Assembly: GCA_014138725.1 (NCBI GenBank)
Contig: JACJID010000006.1
Coordinates: 186,001 to 250,000, forward strand
DNA length: 64,000 nucleotides
Source of the DNA: Kutzneria viridogrisea
GTDB lineage: Bacteria > Actinomycetota > Actinomycetes > Mycobacteriales > Pseudonocardiaceae
Reading direction: 5' to 3'
Shown here: positions 17,843 through 25,672 of the stretch, piece by piece
How positions within the stretch are numbered: the stretch's first letter is position 1
Layout: the number at the start of each line of letters is the position of its first letter
Notes under the pieces: model-generated
The model's input: only the letters and a program-made list of their open reading frames with translations
What the model was told of the DNA's origin: nothing
Databases searched by the model: none
Program-made: the position numbers and the translations under genes

Positions 17843-18922
17843 GTGACGGTGAAGCTGGACCTGACCTCGGACCCCATCGAGCTGACCGCGGCGCTGGTCG
17901 ACGTGCCCAGCGTCTCCGGCGAGGAGCAGGAGCTCGCCGACGCCGTGCAGGCGGCGCTGGCCGACCAGGCCCCGCACCTGGAGGTGATCCGCTCCGGCAA
18001 CACCGTGCTGGCCAGGACCAACCTCGGCCGGGCCGCGCGGGTGGTGCTGGCCGGTCACCTGGACACCGTGCCGATCAACGACAACCTTCCGCTGCGCCGC
18101 ACCGGAACCGGGGCCGAGCAGGTGCTGCACGGCTGCGGAACGGTGGACATGAAGGGCGGGGACGCGGTGCTGCTGCACCTGGCGGCGACCCTGCCGCGGC
18201 CACGCCACGACCTGACCTTCGTGTTCTACGACTGCGAGGAGGTCGACGCCGCCCGCAACGGCCTGGGCCGTATCGAGCGGGAGCTGCCCGACTGGCTGGC
18301 CGGGGACCTGGCGATCGTGGCCGAGCCCTCCTCGGCGGTGATCGAGGCGGGCTGCCAGGGCACGCTGCGCGTGGAGGTGCGGACCACCGGCACGCGGGCG
18401 CACACGGCGCGGGCCTGGATGGGGGCCAACGCCATCCACGGGATCGGCGAGGTGCTGCGCAGGCTGGAGTCCTACCAGGCACGCCAGGTGGAGATCGACG
18501 GCTGCCGGTACCACGAGGGCCTGCAGGCCGTGAAGATCAGCGGCGGGGTCGCGGGCAACGTGGTGCCCGACGAGTGCGTGCTGACGGTCAACCACCGCTT
18601 CGCCCCGGACCGCTCCGTGGCGCAGGCGCTGGAGCACGTGCGGGAGGTCTTCGCCGGGTACGAGGTGGTGCTGACCGACTCGGCCGGTGGCGCGCTGCCG
18701 GGCCTGGGCGCACCCGCGGCCCAGGACCTGCTGGCCGCCGCGGGCGGCACGGCCAAGGCGAAGCTGGGCTGGACCGACGTGGCGCGGTTCGGCGCACTGG
18801 GCATCCCGGCGGTCAACTTCGGCCCCGGCGACCCCACGCTGGCGCACACCCAGCAGGAGAACGTGCCGGTGGCGCAGATCAGCCGCTGCGCCGAGGTGCT
18901 GCGACGGTTCCTCACCGACTGA
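17843..18922 (+). CDS. dapE: Succinyl-diaminopimelate desuccinylase DapE
   Basis: A 359-residue M20 metallohydrolase that releases LL-diaminopimelate from its succinylated form. The M20 motifs are visible: [26 protein letters not shown] and [17 protein letters not shown], with the usual dimerisation domain and a late metal-site segment ([16 protein letters not shown]). Start GTG 17843 was preferred over GTG 17834 because TAACGT stands seven bases upstream. It is divergently paired with dapD, and a LOG gene follows, as in mycobacteria. Confidence 0.94.
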   Translation: MTVKLDLTSDPIELTAALVDVPSVSGEEQELADAVQAALADQAPHLEVIRSGNTVLARTNLGRAARVVLAGHLDTVPINDNLPLRRTGTGAEQVLHGCGTVDMKGGDAVLLHLAATLPRPRHDLTFVFYDCEEVDAARNGLGRIERELPDWLAGDLAIVAEPSSAVIEAGCQGTLRVEVRTTGTRAHTARAWMGANAIHGIGEVLRRLESYQARQVEIDGCRYHEGLQAVKISGGVAGNVVPDECVLTVNHRFAPDRSVAQALEHVREVFAGYEVVLTDSAGGALPGLGAPAAQDLLAAAGGTAKAKLGWTDVARFGALGIPAVNFGPGDPTLAHTQQENVPVAQISRCAEVLRRFLTD

Positions 18923-18970
18923 CGCCTCTGGTTCACCTGGTCGTGGTGGATCATGGTCGGTCCTCGGCAC

Positions 18971-18976
18971 TAAAGT
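18971..18976 (+). promoter_or_regulatory. -10 hexamer of a leaderless LOG transcript
   Basis: TAAAGT lies six bases before ATG 18983 with no ribosome site between, so the LOG gene may have its own leaderless promoter. Confidence 0.5.
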
Positions 18977-18982
18977 GCTTCG

Positions 18983-19747
18983 ATGACTGAGAACCACACC
19001 GGTAGGACGCCGGAGCGCCAGCGCGGACCGGTCGTGCTGCGCCGTGACCGCACCACCGACGCGGGCACCACCGACCAGCGCCTGCTCGACTCGCGCGGCC
19101 CCTCCGACTGGGTGCACACCGACCCGTGGCGGGTGATGCGCATCCAGGCGGAGTTCGTGGAGGGCTTCGGCGCGCTGGCCGAACTGCCCAAGGCCGTCAC
19201 CGTGTTCGGCTCCGCGCGCACCAAGCCCGAGCACCCCGAGTACGAGCTGGGCCGCAAGCTGGGCGGCGCGCTGGCCGACGCGGGCTTCGCGGTGATCACC
19301 GGCGGCGGACCCGGTGCGATGGAGGCGGTCAACCGGGGCTGCTCGGAGGCCGGGGGCATGTCGGTGGGCCTGGGCATCGAGCTGCCCTTCGAGCAGGGCC
19401 TGAACCCCTGGGTGGACCTCGGGGTGAACTTCCGCTACTTCTTCGCCCGCAAGACCATGTTCATCAAGTACGCGCAGGCCTTCATCTGCCTGCCGGGTGG
19501 TTTCGGCACCTTCGACGAGCTGTTCGAGGCGCTGACCCTGGTGCAGACGAAGAAGGTCACGAAGTTCCCGGTTGTCCTTTTTGGACGTTCTTACTGGCAG
19601 GGCCTGTACGACTGGCTGCGCGAGTCGGTGCTGGTCGGCGGCAAGATCGGCGAGAAGGACCTGGACCTGCTACACCTGACCGACGACATCGACGACGCGG
19701 TGCGCGTGGTGCAGGACGCCTACCGGGCGTGGGAGGACGTCCATTAG
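18983..19747 (+). CDS. LOG family phosphoribohydrolase
   Basis: A 254-residue Rossmann-fold protein of the LOG (Lonely guy, TIGR00730) family. The nucleotide-binding and catalytic motifs are VITGGGPGAMEAVNRG and CLPGGFGTFDELFEAL. The related mycobacterial enzyme (Rv1205) cleaves cytokinin riboside 5'-monophosphate to free cytokinin, and others act as nucleotide 5'-monophosphate nucleosidases. The N-terminal 40 residues are extra and charged. It follows dapE, as in mycobacteria. Confidence 0.92.
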   Translation: MTENHTGRTPERQRGPVVLRRDRTTDAGTTDQRLLDSRGPSDWVHTDPWRVMRIQAEFVEGFGALAELPKAVTVFGSARTKPEHPEYELGRKLGGALADAGFAVITGGGPGAMEAVNRGCSEAGGMSVGLGIELPFEQGLNPWVDLGVNFRYFFARKTMFIKYAQAFICLPGGFGTFDELFEALTLVQTKKVTKFPVVLFGRSYWQGLYDWLRESVLVGGKIGEKDLDLLHLTDDIDDAVRVVQDAYRAWEDVH

Positions 19748-19844
19748 GTGGAACAGGCCCATACTTTCGACCCTGCCGACTCGATGTCCCCACGGCCTTG
19801 AATGGCACGGGATCGTTGCCGTGCGAGGTGGAGGAGGGGCGCAG

Positions 19845-21086
19845 ATGGGTCGAGGATCTGTCAGGTCCGCGGTGGTGCTGTCGGTCGGTGCCACGCTGGC
19901 TCTCGGAGGGCTGGCGGTGGTCCCGGCCACGGCCGCGCCGGTCAGCGGGCACCACGTGTTCAGCAAGGCCGCCGCGTCCTTCGCCGATGCGAAGACCGTG
20001 GACCAGAAGGTCCAGCGCCTGGAGGCCGCGACGGCGGGGCTGCCCAGGCTGTCCAAGGCCTACAACGTGAAGCCGTTGTGGGACAACAAGATCGACGGCA
20101 AGGGCGCCACCGTCGCCACGCTGGTGTCCTTCGGTGACAAGGACATCAAGGCCGTCATCGACGCCTACAGCAAGCGCAACGGGCTGCCGCCCGCCGACGT
20201 CCAGGTCATCGAGCCCGCGGGCCCGGTGCCCAGCTGCGACGAGTCCAGTGACCCCTCGGCCTGCCGCTCCTGGGGCGGGGAGACCGACCTGGACGTGGAG
20301 ATGATCCACACCATGGCGCCCGGTGCGAAGATCATCGTGGCGGCGACCCCGGTGGCCGAGACCCAGGGCATGCAGGGCCTGCCGGAGATGATGAAGGCCG
20401 TGGACTACATGACCACCAACAAGTTGGTGGACGTGATCTCCATGAGCTTCGGCACCACCGAGGAGACCTTCGACAACTTCGACCAGATCCGCAGTCTGGA
20501 CCCGGCCTTCGACCGGGCCAGCGCCGCCGGGATCACGCTGGTCGCCTCCTCCGGTGACCAGGGCGCCAGTGGCAACACCAAGGACGGCGGCACCTACGAC
20601 TTCCGCGTCGCCAGCTGGCCCGCCTCCGACCCGAGGGTCACCGCCCTCGGCGGCACCGTGCTGGGCCAGCAGGCCGACCGGACGGCGGACAAGGTGTGGC
20701 AGGACTCCGGCGGCGGCCTGTCCAAGGTCTACGCCAAGCCGGACTACCAGAACGGTGTCGCGGGCACCACCGGTGGCAAGTTCCGCGCCTTCCCGGACAT
20801 CGCCATGGAGGGCATCCAGGGCACCTCCGAGTCCGCCCCGCTGTTCGCGGGTGTGCTGGCACTGGCCGTGCAGAGCAAGGGCGGCAGGCTGGGCCAGATC
20901 AACCCGGCCCTGTACAACAAGCTCGGCACGTCGAGCACCTCGGGCATCGTCGACGTGACCATCGGCAACAACAACTACGGCAGCGTGGTGGGCTACAAGG
21001 CCGCCAAGGGCTACGACATCGTCAGCGGCTGGGGCACGCTCGACGCGTCCAAGTTCGTGCCCGCGCTGGTCAAGGCCGTTCGCTAG
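19845..21086 (+). CDS. Secreted sedolisin-like (S53) peptidase, first of a tandem pair
   Basis: A 413-residue exported protein with a signal peptide ending near residue 31. The S53 catalytic residues appear in place: Glu146 and Asp150 in GGETDLDVEMIH, oxyanion Asp238 in SSGDQGASG, and Ser328 in IQGTSESAPLFAG. The calcium site resembles DIVSGWGTLDA. The large inhibitory pro-domain usual for sedolisins is missing: fewer than 60 residues separate the signal peptide from the catalytic core. ATG 19845 follows GGAGGAGG. A close paralogue lies directly downstream. S53 enzymes are acid serine-carboxyl peptidases (family knowledge). Confidence 0.85.
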   Translation: MGRGSVRSAVVLSVGATLALGGLAVVPATAAPVSGHHVFSKAAASFADAKTVDQKVQRLEAATAGLPRLSKAYNVKPLWDNKIDGKGATVATLVSFGDKDIKAVIDAYSKRNGLPPADVQVIEPAGPVPSCDESSDPSACRSWGGETDLDVEMIHTMAPGAKIIVAATPVAETQGMQGLPEMMKAVDYMTTNKLVDVISMSFGTTEETFDNFDQIRSLDPAFDRASAAGITLVASSGDQGASGNTKDGGTYDFRVASWPASDPRVTALGGTVLGQQADRTADKVWQDSGGGLSKVYAKPDYQNGVAGTTGGKFRAFPDIAMEGIQGTSESAPLFAGVLALAVQSKGGRLGQINPALYNKLGTSSTSGIVDVTIGNNNYGSVVGYKAAKGYDIVSGWGTLDASKFVPALVKAVR

Positions 21087-21098
21087 CGAGCAGGGACC

Positions 21099-21134
21099 CG
21101 AGGTCGCCGTGGCTTGCGAGCCCCGGCGACCTCG
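21099..21134 (+). terminator. Hairpin between the two sedolisin genes
   Basis: An 11-bp stem (21099-21109 with 21124-21134) continues into a short inner stem (GGCT with AGCC). It may attenuate read-through into the second peptidase. Confidence 0.6.
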
Positions 21135-21162
21135 TGGTGTGTCAGCACTAGAGGGAGAACAG

Positions 21163-22434
21163 ATGACCGGCAGAACCACCGCGGCACTGGCCGTCGGCAC
21201 CGCGTTGGCGGCGAGCGTGCTCGTGGCCGTCCCGGCGAGCGCCGCACCGGTGCCGCAGGCCGCGCAGGCCCAGCAGTCCAAGCACGTGTTCAGCGAGGCC
21301 GCGCGCTCGTTCATCGGCGCGAACACCGTGGAGCAGAAGGTGCAGCGCCTGCAGGCCGCCGCCGCGAAGCTCCCGCGGCTTTCCCAGGCCTACAACACCC
21401 CCGCGCTGTGGAACCAGGGCATCGTCGGCGCGGGCGCCACCGTCGCCACGCTGGTGTCCTATGGGGACGCCGACATCAAGAAGGTCATCGACGCCTACGA
21501 CAAGGCCAACGGGCTGCCGCCCGCGGACATCTCGGTGATCGCGCCCTCCGGCCCGGTGCCCGGCTGCACCGACCCCGGGGTGGACACCAGCACCTGCCAG
21601 GGCTGGGGCGGGGAGACCGACCTGGACGTCATGATGATCCACACGATGGCGCCCGCCGCGCACATCGTGATCGCGGCGACCCCGGTGGCCGAGACCCAGG
21701 GCTTCACCGGGCTGCCGGAGATGATGCACGCGGTCGACTACATGACCGAGCACCGCATCGCCGACGTCATCTCGATGAGCTTCGGCACCGCCGAGGACAC
21801 CTTCCCCAGCCTGGACTCGGTGAAGTCCCTGGACCCGGCGCTGGAGCGGGCCAGCAGGGCGGGCGTCACCCTGGTCGCCTCCGCCGGTGACGACGGGGCC
21901 ACCAACGGGCAGCTGACCGGCCCCGACCTGTTCCCGTACCGCACGGCCAGCTGGCCCGCCTCCGACCCGAACGTCACCTCGCTGGGCGGGACCGTGCTGC
22001 ACCTGGACGCCGACGGCAACCGCACCGGTCCGGACACCCTCTGGCCGCGCTCGGGTGGCGGCATCTCCAAGACCTACGCCCGGCCGAGCTGGCAGCGCGG
22101 GGTCGCCGGCGTGACGCAGAGCCGCAACCGGTCCTTCCCGGACATCACCATGGAGGGCATCCACGGCACCTCCGAGTCCGCCCCGCTGTTCGCGGGCGTG
22201 CTGGCACTGGCCGTGCAGGCCCACCACGGCCGCCTCGGGCAGATCAACCCGGCGCTGTACACCAAGCTCGGCCCGCGTGCCGCCGAGTCCGGCATCGTGG
22301 ACGTGACGGTCGGCGACAACACCTACGGCGGGGTCACCGGCTACAAGGCCGACAAGGGCTTCGACGTGGTGAGCGGCTGGGGCACCCTGGACGCCGCCAA
22401 GTTCGTGCCCGCCCTGGTGCACGCGCTGCGCTAG
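21163..22434 (+). CDS. Secreted sedolisin-like (S53) peptidase, second of a tandem pair
   Basis: A 423-residue paralogue of the preceding peptidase, highly similar along its whole length, so the pair arose by tandem duplication. It has a signal peptide ending in PASAAP, the Glu-Asp pair in GGETDLDVMMIH, the oxyanion Asp in SAGDDGATN, and the serine in IHGTSESAPLFAG. It also lacks a full pro-domain. Clear differences are a few inserted residues in the mature N-terminus and before the final third. ATG 21163 follows AGAGGGAGA. Confidence 0.85.
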   Translation: MTGRTTAALAVGTALAASVLVAVPASAAPVPQAAQAQQSKHVFSEAARSFIGANTVEQKVQRLQAAAAKLPRLSQAYNTPALWNQGIVGAGATVATLVSYGDADIKKVIDAYDKANGLPPADISVIAPSGPVPGCTDPGVDTSTCQGWGGETDLDVMMIHTMAPAAHIVIAATPVAETQGFTGLPEMMHAVDYMTEHRIADVISMSFGTAEDTFPSLDSVKSLDPALERASRAGVTLVASAGDDGATNGQLTGPDLFPYRTASWPASDPNVTSLGGTVLHLDADGNRTGPDTLWPRSGGGISKTYARPSWQRGVAGVTQSRNRSFPDITMEGIHGTSESAPLFAGVLALAVQAHHGRLGQINPALYTKLGPRAAESGIVDVTVGDNTYGGVTGYKADKGFDVVSGWGTLDAAKFVPALVHALR

Positions 22435-22443
22435 TCCCGTTGT

Positions 22444-22492
22444 CATGAAAGTGCCGTATGAGACGTCAGATGTCTCATACGGCACTTTCATG
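22444..22492. terminator. Bidirectional hairpin, GAAAGTGCCGT family, copy 1
   Basis: A perfect 21-bp stem pairs 22444-22464 with 22472-22492 around a seven-base loop. It sits exactly between the convergent stops of the second sedolisin and the S15 hydrolase. The outer arm GAAAGTGCCGT is shared with copies at 36249-36301 and 42168-42216; the inner arms differ but still pair. Confidence 0.85.
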
Positions 22493-23995
22493 TCATGCCA
22501 GGGGGATCGCCAGCGAGCCGGAGATCGTGACGGTGCTGCCGAGCGTGCTCTCGCTGCGGTAGCGCGGGTCCACGGTGTCCACCACCAGGGTCAGGTGGTG
22601 CCCGGCGGGCACGTTCCACTGCACCGGCTCCAGGCCGAAGTCCAGCGTGGTGGTCGAACCCGGCTTGGCCCCGCGGATCGTGTACGGCTTGTGCGTGATC
22701 AGCGAGCCGACGCCGAGCGCGTTCACGTCGTACAGGTAGGCGAACAGCGAGGTGTCGGCCGCACTGGTGGTGACCGTGGCGTGCACCTGCGGGGTGCCCT
22801 GCACGGTGACGCCAGCGGAGTAGGTGCTGCCCGACCACACACCGGCGTTGAGCCGGTTCACCAACGGGGTGGCGACCCCGGTCGGCAGGTTCAGGTAGCC
22901 CTGCAACGCCCCGCTGAGCAGCGGGATGCCGCTGCCCGCGATGGTGTCCACCCCGGCGATGACCTTGGCCTGGCCCAGGCCGATGCTGTCCTGCCTGCCC
23001 GCGGACAGGCTCGGGTAGCCGTGCCACGCCCCGCCGTTGGCGGGCTTGAGCTGGACCGGCTGCTCGCGGTCCACCCCGTTGGCGGCCCCGCCCAGGTAGT
23101 GGTCGAACCAGCGGCCCGCCGCCGACCAGATGTCGTTGGGCAGGCCGACCGCGCCGGGGCCGTCGTTGGTGCCGTGGTCCCCGGGGGCGAGCATGATCCG
23201 CTTGGGGCCGGTCAGCCGCTGGTAGAAGTCCAGCACCTGGCTCGGCGGGAAGATCGAGTCCTCCCAGGCGTTGCCGATCATGATGGCGGCGCCGTTGGCG
23301 TTCACCGCGTCGATCTTGCTCGCCGCGGACCGCACCGGGGCGATCGGCAGCACGGCGTCGAAGTCACCCGCCCGGTAGTCCTTCTCCGCCTGCCGCAACA
23401 CGGGACCGGGCCGGCCGGTGAGCTTGCCCGCGTCGATCAGGCCCTCCACGGCCAGCGCGCTGACGGTCTGGTTCGGGTACAGGGACTTGGCCAGGTCGGC
23501 CCAGGCGCTCATCGCCACGACGGCGCGGATGCGCTTGTCGGCGGCGGCCGCCAGCAGGCTGATGCCCGCACCGTAGGAGATGCCCGCCGCGCCGACGCGG
23601 GCCGGGTCGGCCGGGGTGCTGGCCAGGGCCCAGTCCACGACCCGGCTCAGGTCGGCCACGTCCTGCGGGCCGGCCACCTCGATGGTGCCCGCCGAGTCCC
23701 AGAACCCGCGCGAGGTGTAGCTGACGACCTCGTAGCCCGAGGCCGTGGCCAGCTTGGCCGCCGCGCCCACGTACTCGATGTCCGGCACGCTCCAGCTGCT
23801 GGGCATGACCAGCACCGGGAACGGCCCCGGTCCGCGCCCGGTCGGCCGCACGAGGAAGCCCTTGAGCGGGGTGCCGCCGTCCCCGGGGATCGTGGTGTAG
23901 CTGACGGAGAAGCCCGGCGTGGCCGCGGCGGCCGTTGTCGTCAGGCCGAGCGTCGTTGCCGCTGTGACCAGCAGCAGGGCGAGGAACCGGCGCAC
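22493..23995 (-). CDS. Secreted S15/CocE-type alpha/beta hydrolase
   Basis: A 500-residue exported hydrolase. The signal peptide ends near TTAAAATP. The nucleophile is Ser140 in GISYGAG, the acid is probably the Asp of GNAWEDSIFPP and the base the His of APGDHGTND. The C-terminal 200 residues look like the jelly-roll domain of X-Pro dipeptidyl peptidases (S15) and cocaine esterase. It is an acyl or peptidyl hydrolase of unknown substrate. Start GTG 23995 was chosen for GGGAGG seven bases upstream. A palindrome and a CRP-like site lie in its promoter region. Confidence 0.85.
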   Translation of the reverse strand: MRRFLALLLVTAATTLGLTTTAAAATPGFSVSYTTIPGDGGTPLKGFLVRPTGRGPGPFPVLVMPSSWSVPDIEYVGAAAKLATASGYEVVSYTSRGFWDSAGTIEVAGPQDVADLSRVVDWALASTPADPARVGAAGISYGAGISLLAAAADKRIRAVVAMSAWADLAKSLYPNQTVSALAVEGLIDAGKLTGRPGPVLRQAEKDYRAGDFDAVLPIAPVRSAASKIDAVNANGAAIMIGNAWEDSIFPPSQVLDFYQRLTGPKRIMLAPGDHGTNDGPGAVGLPNDIWSAAGRWFDHYLGGAANGVDREQPVQLKPANGGAWHGYPSLSAGRQDSIGLGQAKVIAGVDTIAGSGIPLLSGALQGYLNLPTGVATPLVNRLNAGVWSGSTYSAGVTVQGTPQVHATVTTSAADTSLFAYLYDVNALGVGSLITHKPYTIRGAKPGSTTTLDFGLEPVQWNVPAGHHLTLVVDTVDPRYRSESTLGSTVTISGSLAIPLA

Positions 23996-24051
23996 ATTAC
24001 CTCCCGATCGGATGACCTGGGTCACATCCGTTGCCGGTCGGTAAACGAGAG

Positions 24052-24065
24052 CTACTCGCGAGTAG
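24052..24065. promoter_or_regulatory. 14-base palindrome upstream of the S15 hydrolase
   Basis: CTACTCGCGAGTAG is a perfect palindrome 57 bases before the hydrolase start. Its form suits a TetR-type dimer. No regulator gene is adjacent. Confidence 0.5.
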
Positions 24066-24073
24066 TAACGAGC

Positions 24074-24089
24074 TGTGCGCTGGATCACA
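24074..24089. promoter_or_regulatory. CRP-like site
   Basis: TGTGCGCTGGATCACA matches the CRP consensus TGTGA-N6-TCACA at nine of ten positions. It is eight bases beyond the palindrome, on the promoter side of the hydrolase gene. Confidence 0.4.
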
Positions 24090-24094
24090 GAACA

Positions 24095-24132
24095 TGGGCG
24101 GTGCCACCCCGAGCACCGGGTGGCACCGCCCA
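24095..24132 (-). terminator. Terminator of the Gly/Asn repeat gene
   Basis: A perfect 15-bp stem pairs 24095-24109 with 24118-24132 around an eight-base loop, 55 bases past the stop of the repeat-protein gene. Confidence 0.8.
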
Positions 24133-24187
24133 CTGGGTCACCGGTCGGAGCGCCGCCGCTGCTCCTCCCGGCTCAGGCGATCACGGC

Positions 24188-25246
24188 TCAGTAGTGGTTC
24201 CCGACACCGCCGGAGTTGCCACCACCGACGGTGTTGCCGCTACCGCCGTTGGAGTTCCCGTTGCCGCCGTTGTTGTTGTTCCCGATGTTGTTGCCGTTGC
24301 CGCCGACGTTGCCCTGGCCGGCGTTGTTGCCCGAGCCGCCGTTGTTGTTGCCCGGCCAGTCGGTGGGCACCTGGTAGCTGCGCCCGGTCCACGCGCCGGA
24401 CAGGAACGGTACAACCAGCGGCGGCACGCTCACGTGGTGCCAGCCCGCGTTGCCCACGCCGCCCGCGTTGCCGCCGCCGACGGTGTTGCCCTGGCCGCCG
24501 TTGGAGTTGCTGTTGCCGCCGTTGTTGTTGTCGCCGATGTTGTTGCCGTTGCCGCCGACGTTGCCCTGGCCGGCGTTGTTGCCGCCGCCCGCGTTGTTGT
24601 TGCCGGGGCCGGAGGACAGGCTGCGCTCGGCGTGGCCCGGGGTGGAGAACTCGACCGGCATCGTGGACGGCGGGTACACGAACTGCGATTCGCGGCCGTT
24701 GTGCACGCCGCCGGAGTTGCCGCCGCCGACGGTGTTGCCGCTACCGCCGTTGGAGTTGCCGTTGCCGCCGTTGTTGGCCGACCCGATGTTGTTGCCGTTG
24801 CCTCCGGTGTTCTCCGTTCCGGCGTTGTTGCCGCCACCGGCGTTGTTGTTGCCGGGTCCGCCCGCGGGGGCGCCCACCGCGCGGCCGAACAGGTCCGGCA
24901 GCGGGGCTGCCTGCACCAGGCGGTCCAGGCCGTTGCCGCCGCCGCCCGCGTTGCCAGCGCCCACGGTGTTGCCCGAGCCACCGTTGGAGCTGTTGTTGCC
25001 GCCGTTGTTGTTGTCGCCGATGTTGTTGCCGTTGCCGCCGACATTGCCGTGACCGGCATTGTTGCCGTTGCCGCCGTTGTTGTTGGCGGTCGGAATGATG
25101 TTGTCGTTCAGAACGTTGACGTTCGAAACGAGCGGCTGGGTGAAGAGCGGGTGGTCGGTGGTCGGGCTGGTCTCGGCGAATGCCGGTGCCCCAATGGCCA
25201 GCAGTCCGGTCGCGGTGGCAGCCACGACGAGTGCCTTCTTGACCAC
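24188..25246 (-). CDS. Exported Gly/Asn-rich repeat protein
   Basis: A 352-residue protein with a clear signal peptide (cleavage near Ala24) and a striking modular body. Four modules of 52-54 residues (55-106, 132-184, 215-268, 299-352) consist of short Gly/Asn motifs such as GNNAGQGNVGGNGNNIG and NGGSGNTVGGGN. They are separated by three unique linkers of 25-30 residues rich in Pro and hydrophobic residues. The protein ends with the fourth module. Start GTG 25246 has a strong AAAAAAGGAG site. There is no LPXTG and no cysteine. The signal peptide resembles chaplin-type signals, but the chaplin domain is absent. Function is unknown; a cell-surface or hydrated matrix role is a guess. Confidence 0.88.
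   Translation of the reverse strand: MVKKALVVAATATGLLAIGAPAFAETSPTTDHPLFTQPLVSNVNVLNDNIIPTANNNGGNGNNAGHGNVGGNGNNIGDNNNGGNNSSNGGSGNTVGAGNAGGGGNGLDRLVQAAPLPDLFGRAVGAPAGGPGNNNAGGGNNAGTENTGGNGNNIGSANNGGNGNSNGGSGNTVGGGNSGGVHNGRESQFVYPPSTMPVEFSTPGHAERSLSSGPGNNNAGGGNNAGQGNVGGNGNNIGDNNNGGNSNSNGGQGNTVGGGNAGGVGNAGWHHVSVPPLVVPFLSGAWTGRSYQVPTDWPGNNNGGSGNNAGQGNVGGNGNNIGNNNNGGNGNSNGGSGNTVGGGNSGGVGNHY
24191..25084 (-). repeat. Four-copy coding repeat of the Gly/Asn protein
   Basis: The four modules occupy 25084-24929, 24853-24695, 24604-24443 and 24352-24191 on the minus strand. They are similar at DNA level too (recurring GCCGTTGTTGTT-type tracts on the plus strand), so copy number could change by recombination or slippage. 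Confidence 0.8.
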
Positions 25247-25672
25247 GGTTTCTCCTTTTTTGATCTTGATTTGTACGTCGAAGGTGTTGCCGCAGAAGGA
25301 AGTGCGCCCCCTCCCGGCTGGGCATGGCCTTCGACGGACACGAGGCTAACTCGCGGTCTGACCGATAAGCGAAAGACGCCCTCGACCGGGTGATCCAAAA
25401 TTCCGTAATCGCTATCACCCAGTGGTGGAGATTCACTGCTCCGAATGGGTAAAACCCCCGGTCGTGGGGATGGCTGGAATACCCGGCCGGGCGACCCAGT
25501 GACGGAAAGTGTGTCCGCAAGGATTTGCCTCGTGGGGCTCCGGTGTGCCATACAGGAAGGTCTGCGGCGCGGCGACTGCTGCTTGTCGTGGCAAGCGTGA
25601 CACAGATTACCGACAAACCGCCGCGTGTCGCGTTGCGTGGGCCCCGGCCGGCCAGGGTGGCAGGATGCCATT
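25247..25672. other. Divergent intergenic region between the repeat protein and folP2
   Basis: These 426 bases hold no recognisable gene. The side next to the repeat protein has an A-rich ribosome site, then an AT-richer block at about 25385-25460 that likely contains its promoter. I could not assign -35/-10 pairs with confidence. Confidence 0.5.

Noticed and set aside
24191-25084. CRISPR-like regularly spaced repeats
   Set aside because: The repeats are about 150 bases, in frame and coding for Gly/Asn modules. Spacers are 75-90 bases and coding, and there is no cas gene.
22445-25393. Plus-strand open frame of 982 codons opposite the S15 hydrolase and the repeat protein
   Set aside because: It is antisense to two well-supported genes and has no domain, signal or ribosome site. 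High GC leaves few stop codons.
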